Below are positions 44,699 through 54,273 of a stretch of 64,000 nucleotides of DNA, piece after piece. The position numbers and the translations under genes are program-made. Position 1 is the first letter of the stretch, and every line of letters starts with the position of its first letter. Source of the DNA: Breznakibacter xylanolyticus (lineage in GTDB: Bacteria; Bacteroidota; Bacteroidia; Bacteroidales; Marinilabiliaceae); the NCBI RefSeq assembly GCF_003254275.1, contig NZ_QKZK01000001.1:168940-232939 (forward strand), given 5' to 3'. Below the pieces are notes generated by a model, which saw nothing but the letters and a program-made list of their open reading frames with translations, did no database searches and was not told the DNA's origin.

Positions 44699-47600
44699 AT
44701 GAGAAAATCGTCAGATTTGCTGAAAGCGCTGTTTCTCATGCTGGGTTTAGTCGTTGTGTTGACCGCACAAGCTCAGGTGAAAACGGTGACCGGCAGGGTG
44801 TCAGATGCCGCCAATGGTGACCCCATGCCCGGTGTAACGGTGGTGGTGAAAGGCACCACCAATGGAACTATTACCACTCCTGATGGAACTTATTCCATGC
44901 AGGTGGCTGATTCAGATGTTTTATTGTTTTCGTTTATAGGTTTTAAAAATCAGGAAGTGAATGTTGCCGGCCAATCGGTCATCAATATCCAGCTTAAATC
45001 CGATAATATCGGCATGGAAGAAGTGGTGGTCATCGGCTACGGGGTTTCGAAGAAAAAGGATCTCACCGGTTCGGTGCAAACCATTTCGGCCAAGGACTTT
45101 AATCAGGGAGCCATTACTTCGCCACAGCAGTTGATGAACGGTAAGGTTGCCGGTGTGCAAATTACCGATGGTGGCGGCGCACCGGGCAGTAAGTCTACCA
45201 TTCGTGTGCGCGGTGGTTCTTCGCTTAAGGCCAGCAACGACCCGCTCATCATTGTTGACGGCGTGCCAATGGATAACAGTGATGTGTCAGGGATGTCGAA
45301 CCCACTGAGTGTGGTGAATCCCAACGATATTGAAACCTTTACCGTGTTGAAAGACGCCTCGGCCACCGCCATTTATGGTAGCCGAGCCTCTAACGGAGTT
45401 ATCCTCATTACCACTAAAAAAGGAAAAGGAACCGATATTCATGTCGATTACACGGGAAATGTGTCGGTGAATACGCCCACCAAAATGGTGGATGTGCTCG
45501 ATGCCGGTGAATATAGTGAGCTTCTGAAGCAAAAGTTTCCTGCCAATGCTGGTTTAATGGGGAGTGCCTCTACCGATTGGCAAAAGGAGATTTACAAAAC
45601 CACCACCAGCACCGACCATTCTATTGCCATTGCCGGTAACGTGAAAAAGGTGATGCCGTTCCGCGCCTCAGTGGGCTACAATAATTCAAACGGGATTCTT
45701 GACCAGTCGCAAATGCAGCGCACCACCGGCTCTTTGAACCTGAATCCTTCGTTTTTTAAAGATCATTTACGCATCAATGCATCTATGAAGGGAATGTTGT
45801 TGAAAAATAACTTCTCAAACACCGATGCCATTGGCGATGCCATCAGCATGGATCCCACGCAGGCTGTGACAGGCGATGCTTATGAGCCTTTTGGCGGTTA
45901 TTTTGCCTGGGCCGACTCGCAAGGCAATCCCAACGCCAATGCGCCCATGAACCCTCGCGCCCGCATTGACCAAAAACGTAACCGTTCGACGGTGAACCGC
46001 TTTATCGGGAATTTTCAGGCCGACTATAAATTCCACTTCCTGCCCGAGTTGCGTGCCAACCTGAATGTGGGTACTGATGTGTCGACCGGCGAAGATGACG
46101 GCGGCGTGCAAAACGCACTTGGCGCAGCCTGGGATGTGCCTGCTTATGCTCGTGGCGGCGCTTACAACACTTATTTGCAAAAGAAAAAGAACGAGTTGCT
46201 CGACTTCTATTTGCAATACACCAAAGATTTGCCCGATTACAAATCGCGTTTCGATGTGATGGGCGGTTACTCATGGCAACATTTTTGGAAACAGGAAGAG
46301 ACACAGTCGTTCTACAACGATCCGCTTGATCCAGATGCCGATCACGTGCGTGATCCTTACAAAATGACCAAATCGGAGAACTATTTGGTGTCGTTCTTCG
46401 GGCGTGCCAACTATGTGTATGACGATCGCTACTACGTGACATTTACTTTGCGTAACGATGGATCTTCGCGATTTTCCGATGAAAACCGTTGGGGCTTGTT
46501 CCCATCTTTGGCTCTGGCCTGGAACGTGAAAGGTGAAAATTTCCTGACAGATAACTCCACCGTGTCAAACATGAAGCTTCGTTTGGGGTACGGTGTGACC
46601 GGTCAGCAAGATATTGGCAACGATTACGGCTACTTTGGTGTGTACACCGCCGGTGAAACCACGGCTGCATACGTTTATTACAAAGAAGTCAACGGGTCTT
46701 ATCAGCGCGTGTTGGTGAATACTCTTCGTCCTGAAGGTTACGATGCCAACTTAAAATGGGAAGAAACGGTGACTTACAATGCCGGGATTGATTATGGGTT
46801 CTTTAATGACCGTTTGTATGGTGCTTTGGATGTGTATTTGCGCAAAACCAACGATTTGCTTAACGAAATTCCTGTGCCTGCCGGAGCTAACCTTGAAAAC
46901 GTGTTGACCACCAACGTGGGTAACCTCGAAAACAAAGGTGTGGAATTTTCGGTGAATGGCGTGCTGATAAAATCAACCGACCTGACCTGGGAGCTGGGCG
47001 CCAACGTGACGTTTAATGAGAATGAAATCACCAAGTTGACCCGTGTGGATGACCTCAATTACGTGGGGGTTGCCAATGGAGATATTTCGGGTGGTACCGG
47101 CAATATGATCAAGATTCACCAGGTGGGACAGCCAGTGGGCTCGTTCTTTGTGTACGAGCAGGTGTATGGACAGGATGGTCGCCCCATCGAGGGTGTGTAT
47201 GTCGACCGAGATGTAGATGGTGAAATCACCACTGCTGATATGTATGTGGCCGGCAATCCTTCTCCCAAGGTGATGTTGGGCATCAACACCTCGCTCAATT
47301 ACAAAAACTGGGACTTTAGCCTCTCGGGACGTGCCAACCTGGGCATGAAGGTTTACAATAACATTGCTTCCAATGCCGGGTATTTTAACCGCATGCAAAC
47401 CAGTGGACAGTATTTGGGCAACCTTAATAGTGATGTGTTCAATACCGGATTCTTCACACCTCAGTATTTCTCTGATTATTATGTGAAGAATGCCTCGTTT
47501 TTCCGCCTCGACAACGTGACTTTGGGTTATCGATTTAAGGATTTGATGAGCAGCAAGATGAACATGCGGGTGTATGCCACCGTCAACAACGTGTTTGTGC

Positions 47601-47704
47601 TGACTGATTATGATGGCATCGATCCCGAAGTTTCCGATGGCATCGACCGGAATATCTATCCCCGTCCACGCACCTTCTTGTTGGGTGTAAGTGTTTCATT
47701 CTAA
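44699..47704 (+). CDS. susC: SusC-like TonB-dependent outer-membrane transporter
   Basis: The 1001-residue protein has a signal peptide (ending LTAQAQ), a carboxypeptidase-regulatory-like domain (about 28-105: GRVSDAANGDPMPGVTVVV), the TonB-contact motif EEVVVIGYG, a plug domain (LIIVDGVPMDNS, VLKDASATAIYGSRASNGVI, about 180-235) and a 22-strand barrel that ends LLGVSVSF. SusC proteins import oligosaccharides bound by the SusD lid. The gene order C-D-E-amylase and the regulator identify maltodextrin as the probable substrate. Confidence 0.96.
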   Translation: MRKSSDLLKALFLMLGLVVVLTAQAQVKTVTGRVSDAANGDPMPGVTVVVKGTTNGTITTPDGTYSMQVADSDVLLFSFIGFKNQEVNVAGQSVINIQLKSDNIGMEEVVVIGYGVSKKKDLTGSVQTISAKDFNQGAITSPQQLMNGKVAGVQITDGGGAPGSKSTIRVRGGSSLKASNDPLIIVDGVPMDNSDVSGMSNPLSVVNPNDIETFTVLKDASATAIYGSRASNGVILITTKKGKGTDIHVDYTGNVSVNTPTKMVDVLDAGEYSELLKQKFPANAGLMGSASTDWQKEIYKTTTSTDHSIAIAGNVKKVMPFRASVGYNNSNGILDQSQMQRTTGSLNLNPSFFKDHLRINASMKGMLLKNNFSNTDAIGDAISMDPTQAVTGDAYEPFGGYFAWADSQGNPNANAPMNPRARIDQKRNRSTVNRFIGNFQADYKFHFLPELRANLNVGTDVSTGEDDGGVQNALGAAWDVPAYARGGAYNTYLQKKKNELLDFYLQYTKDLPDYKSRFDVMGGYSWQHFWKQEETQSFYNDPLDPDADHVRDPYKMTKSENYLVSFFGRANYVYDDRYYVTFTLRNDGSSRFSDENRWGLFPSLALAWNVKGENFLTDNSTVSNMKLRLGYGVTGQQDIGNDYGYFGVYTAGETTAAYVYYKEVNGSYQRVLVNTLRPEGYDANLKWEETVTYNAGIDYGFFNDRLYGALDVYLRKTNDLLNEIPVPAGANLENVLTTNVGNLENKGVEFSVNGVLIKSTDLTWELGANVTFNENEITKLTRVDDLNYVGVANGDISGGTGNMIKIHQVGQPVGSFFVYEQVYGQDGRPIEGVYVDRDVDGEITTADMYVAGNPSPKVMLGINTSLNYKNWDFSLSGRANLGMKVYNNIASNAGYFNRMQTSGQYLGNLNSDVFNTGFFTPQYFSDYYVKNASFFRLDNVTLGYRFKDLMSSKMNMRVYATVNNVFVLTDYDGIDPEVSDGIDRNIYPRPRTFLLGVSVSF

Positions 47705-47716
47705 AATTTTAATCAG

Positions 47717-49345
47717 ATGAAAAAATCAATCATACAATATTTTGGAGCCGCACTGCTTTCGGTGTCGTTGTTCAGCTCATGTGTCAATGACCTGGATGTG
47801 CTCCCCATCGATCCCAGCATGGATACTTCCGATAAAGTTTACGATTCGCAGGAAGCTTTATACCAGGGATTGACTAAGATTTATGCAGGATTTGCCGTGT
47901 CGGGACAAAAAGGTCCCAGTGGTAACGGTGACCTGGGTGGCTTTGACGAAGGGCACAGCCAGTACTGGCGTGGTTACTTTGTGTGCCAGGAATTGCCTAC
48001 CGACGAGTGTGTCAATGGTTGGGGTGACGGGACCTTGCCTACAGTGAGTCAAATGACCTGGACGTCCAGTCAGGAGCACATTCGCCAGTTTTACTATCGT
48101 GCATTGTATCAGGTGTCGTTGGTGAATGAGTTTATCCGTCAGGCCAAGAGCAATGCCAGTGCTGAGTGGACTGCCGTGCCCCAATATGTGGCCGAAGCGC
48201 GTTTCTTGCGTGCCCTGGCTTACTGGCACGCCCTCGACCTTTTTGGAAACGGAATTCCCTTTGTGACCGAAAATGATGCCATTGGCTCAACTTTACCCAA
48301 TCCTGCCGGTAAGGACGAACGCGGTCCTGAGTTGTTCAATTACATCGAGTCGGAATTGTTGGCCATTGTGGGCGATACCGATGATGATACTTATGTGTTG
48401 CTCGATCCCCGAAAAGGAATGGTTGGCCAGGCCGATAAAGCCGCTGCCTGGATGTTGCTGGCCAAGCTGTATCTAAACCATGGCGTTTATTTGGCGAAAG
48501 TAGATAATGCCTATTATACCAAGGCTCGCAATTACCTCAATAAGGTGATTAACGAAGGCGGTTATCGCCTTATTGACGCTACGGATGCCGTTGATGGGGA
48601 TGTGTACAATGTGTATGAGTATCTCTTTTTGGCCGACAATTATCGTTGCAACAGCGAGATCATCTACTCCATTAATTGTGATGGGTTGAATTCACAAACT
48701 TATGGTGCCACCACGTACATCATTAACGCTGCAGTGGGCGGCGAGATGAATAAGGCCGATTATGGGTGTGGTTCATGGGGTGGAAACAGAACGACTAAGG
48801 CTTTGGTGAACAAATTTGATAATGGAGACATTCGTGCTCTCTGGTTTACCAATGGCCAAAGTCTCGAAATCACCAAGCAGGATCAGTTTACACATGGTTA
48901 TGCGGTCGTGAAATTTAAGAACATGACCCGAGATGGAAAGCCTGGTGGCAATGCCACTTCTGAATTTGCCGATGTGGATGTACCGGTGTTTCGTTTAGCC
49001 GATGCCTATTTGATGGCTGCCGAGGTCGATTTGCGTTTGGAGGGTACCGTTTCATCGGCCAACCTCAACAATTTGAAAAAAATTACCGATCGTGCCGGCG
49101 TGACATTCCCGACCACTGTTGATCTCAATTACATCCTCGATGAGCGTGCCCGTGAGCTTTACTGGGAGTGCCACCGTCGCACCGATTTGATTCGTTTTGG
49201 GAAATTTACTTCTAGAGATTATGTGTGGCCGTTGAAAGGCGGTGATCTTAATGGAAAGGCTGTGGATAAAAAGTACAACCTGATGCCCATTCCGTCAACC
49301 GATGTGATGGCCAATACCAACCTGAAACAGAATACCGACTATTAA
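47717..49345 (+). CDS. susD: SusD/RagB-like nutrient-binding lipoprotein
   Basis: The 542-residue protein has a lipoprotein signal (SVSLFSSCVND) and the SusD helical scaffold: VAEARFLRALAYWHALDLFG, KAAAWMLLAKLYLNHGVYL, here about residues 245-265, RLADAYLMAAEVDLR and LDERARELYWECHRRTDLIRFG, each cited only in part. It forms the lid on the SusC barrel at the cell surface. It follows susC by 12 bases and precedes the SusE-like gene by 18 bases. Confidence 0.95.
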   Translation: MKKSIIQYFGAALLSVSLFSSCVNDLDVLPIDPSMDTSDKVYDSQEALYQGLTKIYAGFAVSGQKGPSGNGDLGGFDEGHSQYWRGYFVCQELPTDECVNGWGDGTLPTVSQMTWTSSQEHIRQFYYRALYQVSLVNEFIRQAKSNASAEWTAVPQYVAEARFLRALAYWHALDLFGNGIPFVTENDAIGSTLPNPAGKDERGPELFNYIESELLAIVGDTDDDTYVLLDPRKGMVGQADKAAAWMLLAKLYLNHGVYLAKVDNAYYTKARNYLNKVINEGGYRLIDATDAVDGDVYNVYEYLFLADNYRCNSEIIYSINCDGLNSQTYGATTYIINAAVGGEMNKADYGCGSWGGNRTTKALVNKFDNGDIRALWFTNGQSLEITKQDQFTHGYAVVKFKNMTRDGKPGGNATSEFADVDVPVFRLADAYLMAAEVDLRLEGTVSSANLNNLKKITDRAGVTFPTTVDLNYILDERARELYWECHRRTDLIRFGKFTSRDYVWPLKGGDLNGKAVDKKYNLMPIPSTDVMANTNLKQNTDY

Positions 49346-49363
49346 TCTTTTAATGTGATGATT

Positions 49364-51139
49364 ATGAAATTTCTTAAGATATTTCCCGCATTGCTGCTCT
49401 TGTCGGCCATGTGGACTGCCTGTGAAGACGACACCGATCCCCGAATCCCGGCCGATGCTGTTGCACCGATGCTCACGGCACCCACAGAAGGGGGTGAGTT
49501 CGTTCTGCTCAAGGTCAACGAAAGCGACGTGTTCCAAACTTTTAAATGGAATGATGCCGACCTGAAACTCAACGTGGTGACCACTTACGATTTGGAGGTG
49601 GATGGTGTGGATGGCGATTTTTCTAATAATAAGTACATTGCCAAAAACATCACCTCGCCATACGAAATTAAGGTCACCGACTTTAACAAAGGTCTCTTGG
49701 GTGCCGGTTTTGAAGATGGAATATCCCATCGTATTAAAGTGCGTATCAAAGCAGCTAATTACTTGGCTTCGGAGGTGATTGAAATGACCGTGACCCCTTA
49801 TTTCGATGCTGAACCATGGAGTATCATTGGTAGCGCTGTGGGTGGTTGGGATGTGGTCAACGATAAGTATATGAACTATGACAAAGTGAAGCAGGCTTAT
49901 GTTTTAACGCTTGAGCTACAACCTGGTGAGTTTAAATTTCGTGCACCCAAAGTCGATAAAGATAATCCATGGAAAACCAATTATGGTCTGAAGGGGTCAT
50001 CTGCCGTCTATGAAAATGACAATGATGTAGAATTAAAAGCCGATGGCGGCAATGTCAAGACCTTGGGTGGTAACTACACCATTACCTTGGATGTGGCTAA
50101 TATGAAATTCTCCATCAAGCAAAATTCAGCTTCGTCCATGACCAATTGGACAGATGTGGTGTTAGATGTTTATGGCCAGGGGGTAAGTGTCGATAATAGC
50201 AGTGTCGTTGCCGATGGTGATCAATATAAATTGATTGCTGACAGCGATGGGAAACCATCGGTTGCATCTGCTGTTTATACATGGACTTGGAAAAATGTAG
50301 CACTCGAAGCCGATGCCGGATTTAAAATTCGTACGAAAGACGGTGTTGCGCCTCCTGTGAATGGTGCTTTCTTTGAGGCCGGTTACAGCGCCTTGGATGC
50401 AGCTGCCAGTTCTTCAAAAGTGGTTGAATTAAATGGTGATCTTTCGGTTACCGCAAAAGGTAATTATGACATTACCATTACCATTGATGCCACGAATGAT
50501 GATGTGAAAAAAATCATCATCAAAGATCCTTATCCATCGGCTCTTTACATGATTGGTGATGGTGTAGGCACCTGGAAGTGGGATGAAACTGATTTGGCCA
50601 TGGTTCCTGTCAATGGTACTCCATCGCAGTTTTGGAAAATAGTGTGGCTCAAGGGTTCCGGTGGTTTCAAATTCTCTCCCGTGAAGGATTGGAAAGGTGA
50701 CTTTGGCGCTGCCGTAGGTAGCGCCGGTGAAGGTGAATTTGCTTTTGGTGGCGAAAATATTACTGTGCCTGCAACTGCCGGTTATTATATGGTGGTGGTT
50801 GACTACAACAAACAGAAAATCGCCGTTTCACCTGTGAAGGTCTATCTGATGGGTGAGACTGTTGGTAGTTGGGATGCCGGAGTTGAAGCGAATCTTTTCG
50901 CTGTCGATAATGCCAACGATGTGGTGACACTCACCAAAACCCTTTCGCCCGGCAATCTGCGCATGTATGCCTGGCACGATTGGTTCAGTGCCTGGTGGCG
51001 GTCTGAATTCAACGTCATTGGCGGTGATATCGTGATGCGTGGCAATGGTGGCGATCAGGATCCCGTCGCGATTGAAGCCAATAATTATAAAATTGACCTG
51101 AATTTTAAAACCCTGAAGGGTGTTTTGACCCCTCAGTAA
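49364..51139 (+). CDS. SusE/SusF-like starch-binding lipoprotein
   Basis: Candidate starts lie at 49355 (GTG), 49358 and 49364; the last gives the cleanest signal, MKFLKIFPALLLLSAMWTAC, with Cys20 and an acidic CEDDTD that fits a surface-export signal. An N-terminal SusE domain (about 30-140) is followed by three starch-binding modules with aromatic residues: SIIGSAVGGWDV, YMIGDGVGTWKW and VYLMGETVGSWD. The 591-residue product has three binding modules like SusF, but its N-terminus is closer to SusE. Confidence 0.88.
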   Translation: MKFLKIFPALLLLSAMWTACEDDTDPRIPADAVAPMLTAPTEGGEFVLLKVNESDVFQTFKWNDADLKLNVVTTYDLEVDGVDGDFSNNKYIAKNITSPYEIKVTDFNKGLLGAGFEDGISHRIKVRIKAANYLASEVIEMTVTPYFDAEPWSIIGSAVGGWDVVNDKYMNYDKVKQAYVLTLELQPGEFKFRAPKVDKDNPWKTNYGLKGSSAVYENDNDVELKADGGNVKTLGGNYTITLDVANMKFSIKQNSASSMTNWTDVVLDVYGQGVSVDNSSVVADGDQYKLIADSDGKPSVASAVYTWTWKNVALEADAGFKIRTKDGVAPPVNGAFFEAGYSALDAAASSSKVVELNGDLSVTAKGNYDITITIDATNDDVKKIIIKDPYPSALYMIGDGVGTWKWDETDLAMVPVNGTPSQFWKIVWLKGSGGFKFSPVKDWKGDFGAAVGSAGEGEFAFGGENITVPATAGYYMVVVDYNKQKIAVSPVKVYLMGETVGSWDAGVEANLFAVDNANDVVTLTKTLSPGNLRMYAWHDWFSAWWRSEFNVIGGDIVMRGNGGDQDPVAIEANNYKIDLNFKTLKGVLTPQ

Positions 51140-51225
51140 GCGTTGCGATTTAAAAGAAGTGCACGGGTTACTCCATGCACTTCTTTCCTTTTTTTGAAAG
51201 TGTAACCGATTGGATGTGTGGATGT

Positions 51226-53988
51226 ATGAAGCGATTGATTTCCTTTTTGTTGTTGTGTGTGGTCACTGTATCGGCCTTTTCGCAAGTGGTCATCACCTCT
51301 CCTGCGATGGTGACCGAAGGGCAAGTTGTGTCTGTCACGTTTAATGCGGCGTTGGGAAGTGGCGGATTGATGAATTTTACTGGCGATGTGTATGCCCATA
51401 CCGGGGTCATTACCAATAAGAGTACTTCGGATAACGACTGGAAATATTTAGTGGCCAATTGGTCGGTCAATTTGCCAAAGGCCAAGCTCACTCGTTCCGG
51501 TGCCAATACTTACCAATTGATGCTATCTCCCGATATTCGTAAATTTTATGGTGTGCCCGATGGGGAAACCATTATCAAGATGGCTTTCGTGTTTCGCAGC
51601 GCCGATGGTTCCAAAGAAGGAAAGGATACCGGGGGAAAGGACATTGTGGTGCCGGTGTATGCGTCGGGGGTGAACGTCTCATTTTCCAAACCATCGCTCG
51701 ATTACTCAATGATGGCACCCGGGAATCTCTTGGATGTGGAAGTAAATGCGGCCGGTCATCAACAAATATCATTGTTCATGGGTAATGACCTGCTTCAAAC
51801 GGCAACGCAATCGCCTCTTAAATACACATTAACGGTTCCTTCGGAGGGAAAACATTTGTTACGTGCTGTGGCCACGGATGGTCGGGCTGAAGCAGCTGAT
51901 ACCTGCTTTTTTGTGGTGTTGGAGCCTGCCAGTCAAGCTCCTCGTCCTTCGGGGCTCCGACGGGGTGTCAATCGCATCGATGATCATTCGGTCACCTTAT
52001 TGATTTACGCGCCTTACAAAGATTATATTTATCTGGCCGGTGATTTTAATGAATGGATGCCCGGCCCTGAACACCAAATGATGAAGGATGGGGATTACTT
52101 TTGGCTCACCCTCAATCATCTTCCGCCCGACACCGAATATGCTTATCAATATTGGATGGATGGTGATTTGAAAATTGCTGATCCTTATGCTACTAAGGTG
52201 CTCGATCCCATTAACGATAAATTTATCCCTTCGCGTGTTTATCCCGACCTAAAGGCTTATCCTTTAGGTAAGACAGATGGTTTGGTATCGGTGTTCCAAA
52301 CGAACCCTACTTCCTTTGAATGGACTGTTTCTGACTTTGTCCCTCCATCACCGGATACGTTGGTGGTGTACGAGTTGTTGATTCGCGATTTTACGGCCAA
52401 TGGCGATATCAAAACTGTGACCGATACCCTGGCTTATCTCAAACGACTGGGTGTCAATGCTATTGAGTTGATGCCTTTCAACGAGTTCGAAGGCAACGAC
52501 AGTTGGGGGTACAATCCGTCGCTTTATTTTGCCCCCGACAAAGCTTACGGAACCGTCACCGATTACAAGCAATTTATCGATGCCTGTCACCGTCAGGGCA
52601 TTGCCGTCATACAGGACATGGTTCTCAACCACTCTTTTGGGCAATCGCCGTTTGTGAAAATGTATTTTGATGCCGGAAAGCCGGCCGCCAACAATCCCTG
52701 GTATAATCGCGATTATAATATGAAGAATCCGGATGCACAGTGGGGTTTCGACTTTAATCACGAGAGCCCTGAAACCCAGGCATTGGTCGATAGCATTTGT
52801 GCGTATTGGATGACCGAATACAAGATTGATGGTTTTCGTTTCGACTTCACCAAAGGCTTTACCAATACTCCATACGGGGTCAATGACTGGGCCAGCGCTT
52901 ATGATGCGTCGCGTATTGCCATTCTCAAACGCATGGCCAATGAAATATGGAAGCGCAAGCCCGATGCCCTTGTCATCTTTGAGCATTTGAGCGACAATGC
53001 CGAAGAAAAGGAATTGGCCGATCATGGCATCTTATTGTGGGGGAATCAAAATCATGCTTTTAACGAGGCCACCATGGGTTTTCACGAAAACAACAAATCG
53101 GACATCACCTGGGCCAATTATCAATATCGGGGCTTTACCAAACCTCATGTGGTTAACTATATGGAGAGTCATGACGAAGAGCGCTTAATGGTGAGGAACC
53201 TGCTTTATGGGAACTCCACCGCTTCCTATCAGGTGAAACAACTTTCGGTATCTCTTGAACGCATCAAAGCGGCTGGTGCCATTCTCTTTGCCATTCCCGG
53301 CCCGGTAATGGTGTGGCAGTTTGGCGAGCTGGGGTACGACGTGAGCATTGATGAAAACGGGCGTACCGGTAAAAAACCTGTGTTGTGGACTTATCAGCAG
53401 GAACCCGAGCGAACTGCAGTGTTTGAGACTTGGTCGGATATGATTGCCCTGAAGAAGCAAGAGCCTTTGTTTCGGAGTTCCGATTTTTCACTCGAATTAA
53501 AGGGGGCTGTTAAGACTGTGCGTTTTATGGAAGGGGGCGATGAAGTTGTCGTTTTGGCCAATTTTGATGTCAAATCGCAAACCGTACAGCTTCCTGTATC
53601 TGTTAAAGGAACTTGGTATAATTACTTCAAAGGGGATAGTCTGGTGGTGAATCAAACCAGCTTACCGGTAACGTTAAAAGCCGGCGAATATCGTGTGTTG
53701 TCATCCAGGCCATTGGCTGGGTTCAATCGGTTTGTTGAGCCTGCTGTGGTGGAACCCGATCGTTCTTCGTTTGTTTATCCGGAGGAATTGACGCGAAACT
53801 ACACCGTTAACAATCCGTTCGAATCGAACGGAGAAGTGTGGGTTTATAATAGTTACGGGCGACTGATTCATCAAATGGACATTGAACGTTCCGTCAATTT
53901 GAATCTTAATGCTGCATCCGGAGGCGTGTGCGTGGTGACGGTACATGCCGGTGGCAATGTGGCCAGGCAAAAAATTGTTTTGTACTGA
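51226..53988 (+). CDS. Secreted GH13 alpha-amylase with N-terminal sandwich domains and T9SS-type C-terminus
   Basis: The start at 51226 gives 920 residues and a signal peptide (MKRLISFLLLCVVTVSAFSQ). In order: a DUF4961-like sandwich (about 20-150), a second sandwich, a CBM48-type domain (LIYAPYKDYIYLAGDFNEW, about 259-278), and a GH13 barrel with Asp540 (DGFRFD), Glu586 (VIFEHL) and His649-Asp650 (MESHDEE). The last 80 residues end NPFESNGEVWVYNSYGRLI ... GGVCVVTVHAGGN ... KIVLY, resembling a type A T9SS sorting domain. It would start starch breakdown outside the cell. It follows the SusE-like gene by 86 bases. Confidence 0.9.
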   Translation: MKRLISFLLLCVVTVSAFSQVVITSPAMVTEGQVVSVTFNAALGSGGLMNFTGDVYAHTGVITNKSTSDNDWKYLVANWSVNLPKAKLTRSGANTYQLMLSPDIRKFYGVPDGETIIKMAFVFRSADGSKEGKDTGGKDIVVPVYASGVNVSFSKPSLDYSMMAPGNLLDVEVNAAGHQQISLFMGNDLLQTATQSPLKYTLTVPSEGKHLLRAVATDGRAEAADTCFFVVLEPASQAPRPSGLRRGVNRIDDHSVTLLIYAPYKDYIYLAGDFNEWMPGPEHQMMKDGDYFWLTLNHLPPDTEYAYQYWMDGDLKIADPYATKVLDPINDKFIPSRVYPDLKAYPLGKTDGLVSVFQTNPTSFEWTVSDFVPPSPDTLVVYELLIRDFTANGDIKTVTDTLAYLKRLGVNAIELMPFNEFEGNDSWGYNPSLYFAPDKAYGTVTDYKQFIDACHRQGIAVIQDMVLNHSFGQSPFVKMYFDAGKPAANNPWYNRDYNMKNPDAQWGFDFNHESPETQALVDSICAYWMTEYKIDGFRFDFTKGFTNTPYGVNDWASAYDASRIAILKRMANEIWKRKPDALVIFEHLSDNAEEKELADHGILLWGNQNHAFNEATMGFHENNKSDITWANYQYRGFTKPHVVNYMESHDEERLMVRNLLYGNSTASYQVKQLSVSLERIKAAGAILFAIPGPVMVWQFGELGYDVSIDENGRTGKKPVLWTYQQEPERTAVFETWSDMIALKKQEPLFRSSDFSLELKGAVKTVRFMEGGDEVVVLANFDVKSQTVQLPVSVKGTWYNYFKGDSLVVNQTSLPVTLKAGEYRVLSSRPLAGFNRFVEPAVVEPDRSSFVYPEELTRNYTVNNPFESNGEVWVYNSYGRLIHQMDIERSVNLNLNAASGGVCVVTVHAGGNVARQKIVLY

Positions 53989-54273
53989 ATGTTGCGAGTC
54001 ATTTACTTTTTGTTCTGTTGAGGGGGGTGTGTAGATGAATTACAATGTCAATTATACTTTTATAACATTTGTGTAATGTTCATTTTTTCTGTTGAAGCCT
54101 TGCTAAGCGTGGTTTTTTAAAAGCATAAACCGGACGTGTTGATTTGCGTTGCGGAAAAAAATTTAGATGAATGTTTTTGGTCACAAAAATTCTTAGTAAT
54201 TATGTACCCGGTTTTGGCAGGTTTTATACATGTAATGCGCAGCCTGTCAATTATTTAAATTAAAAACAGAAGT
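53989..54273. other. Gap between the amylase and carboxylase genes
   Basis: This 285-base AT-rich gap shows no strong terminator and no clear promoter; I see nothing else that can be supported. Confidence 0.4.
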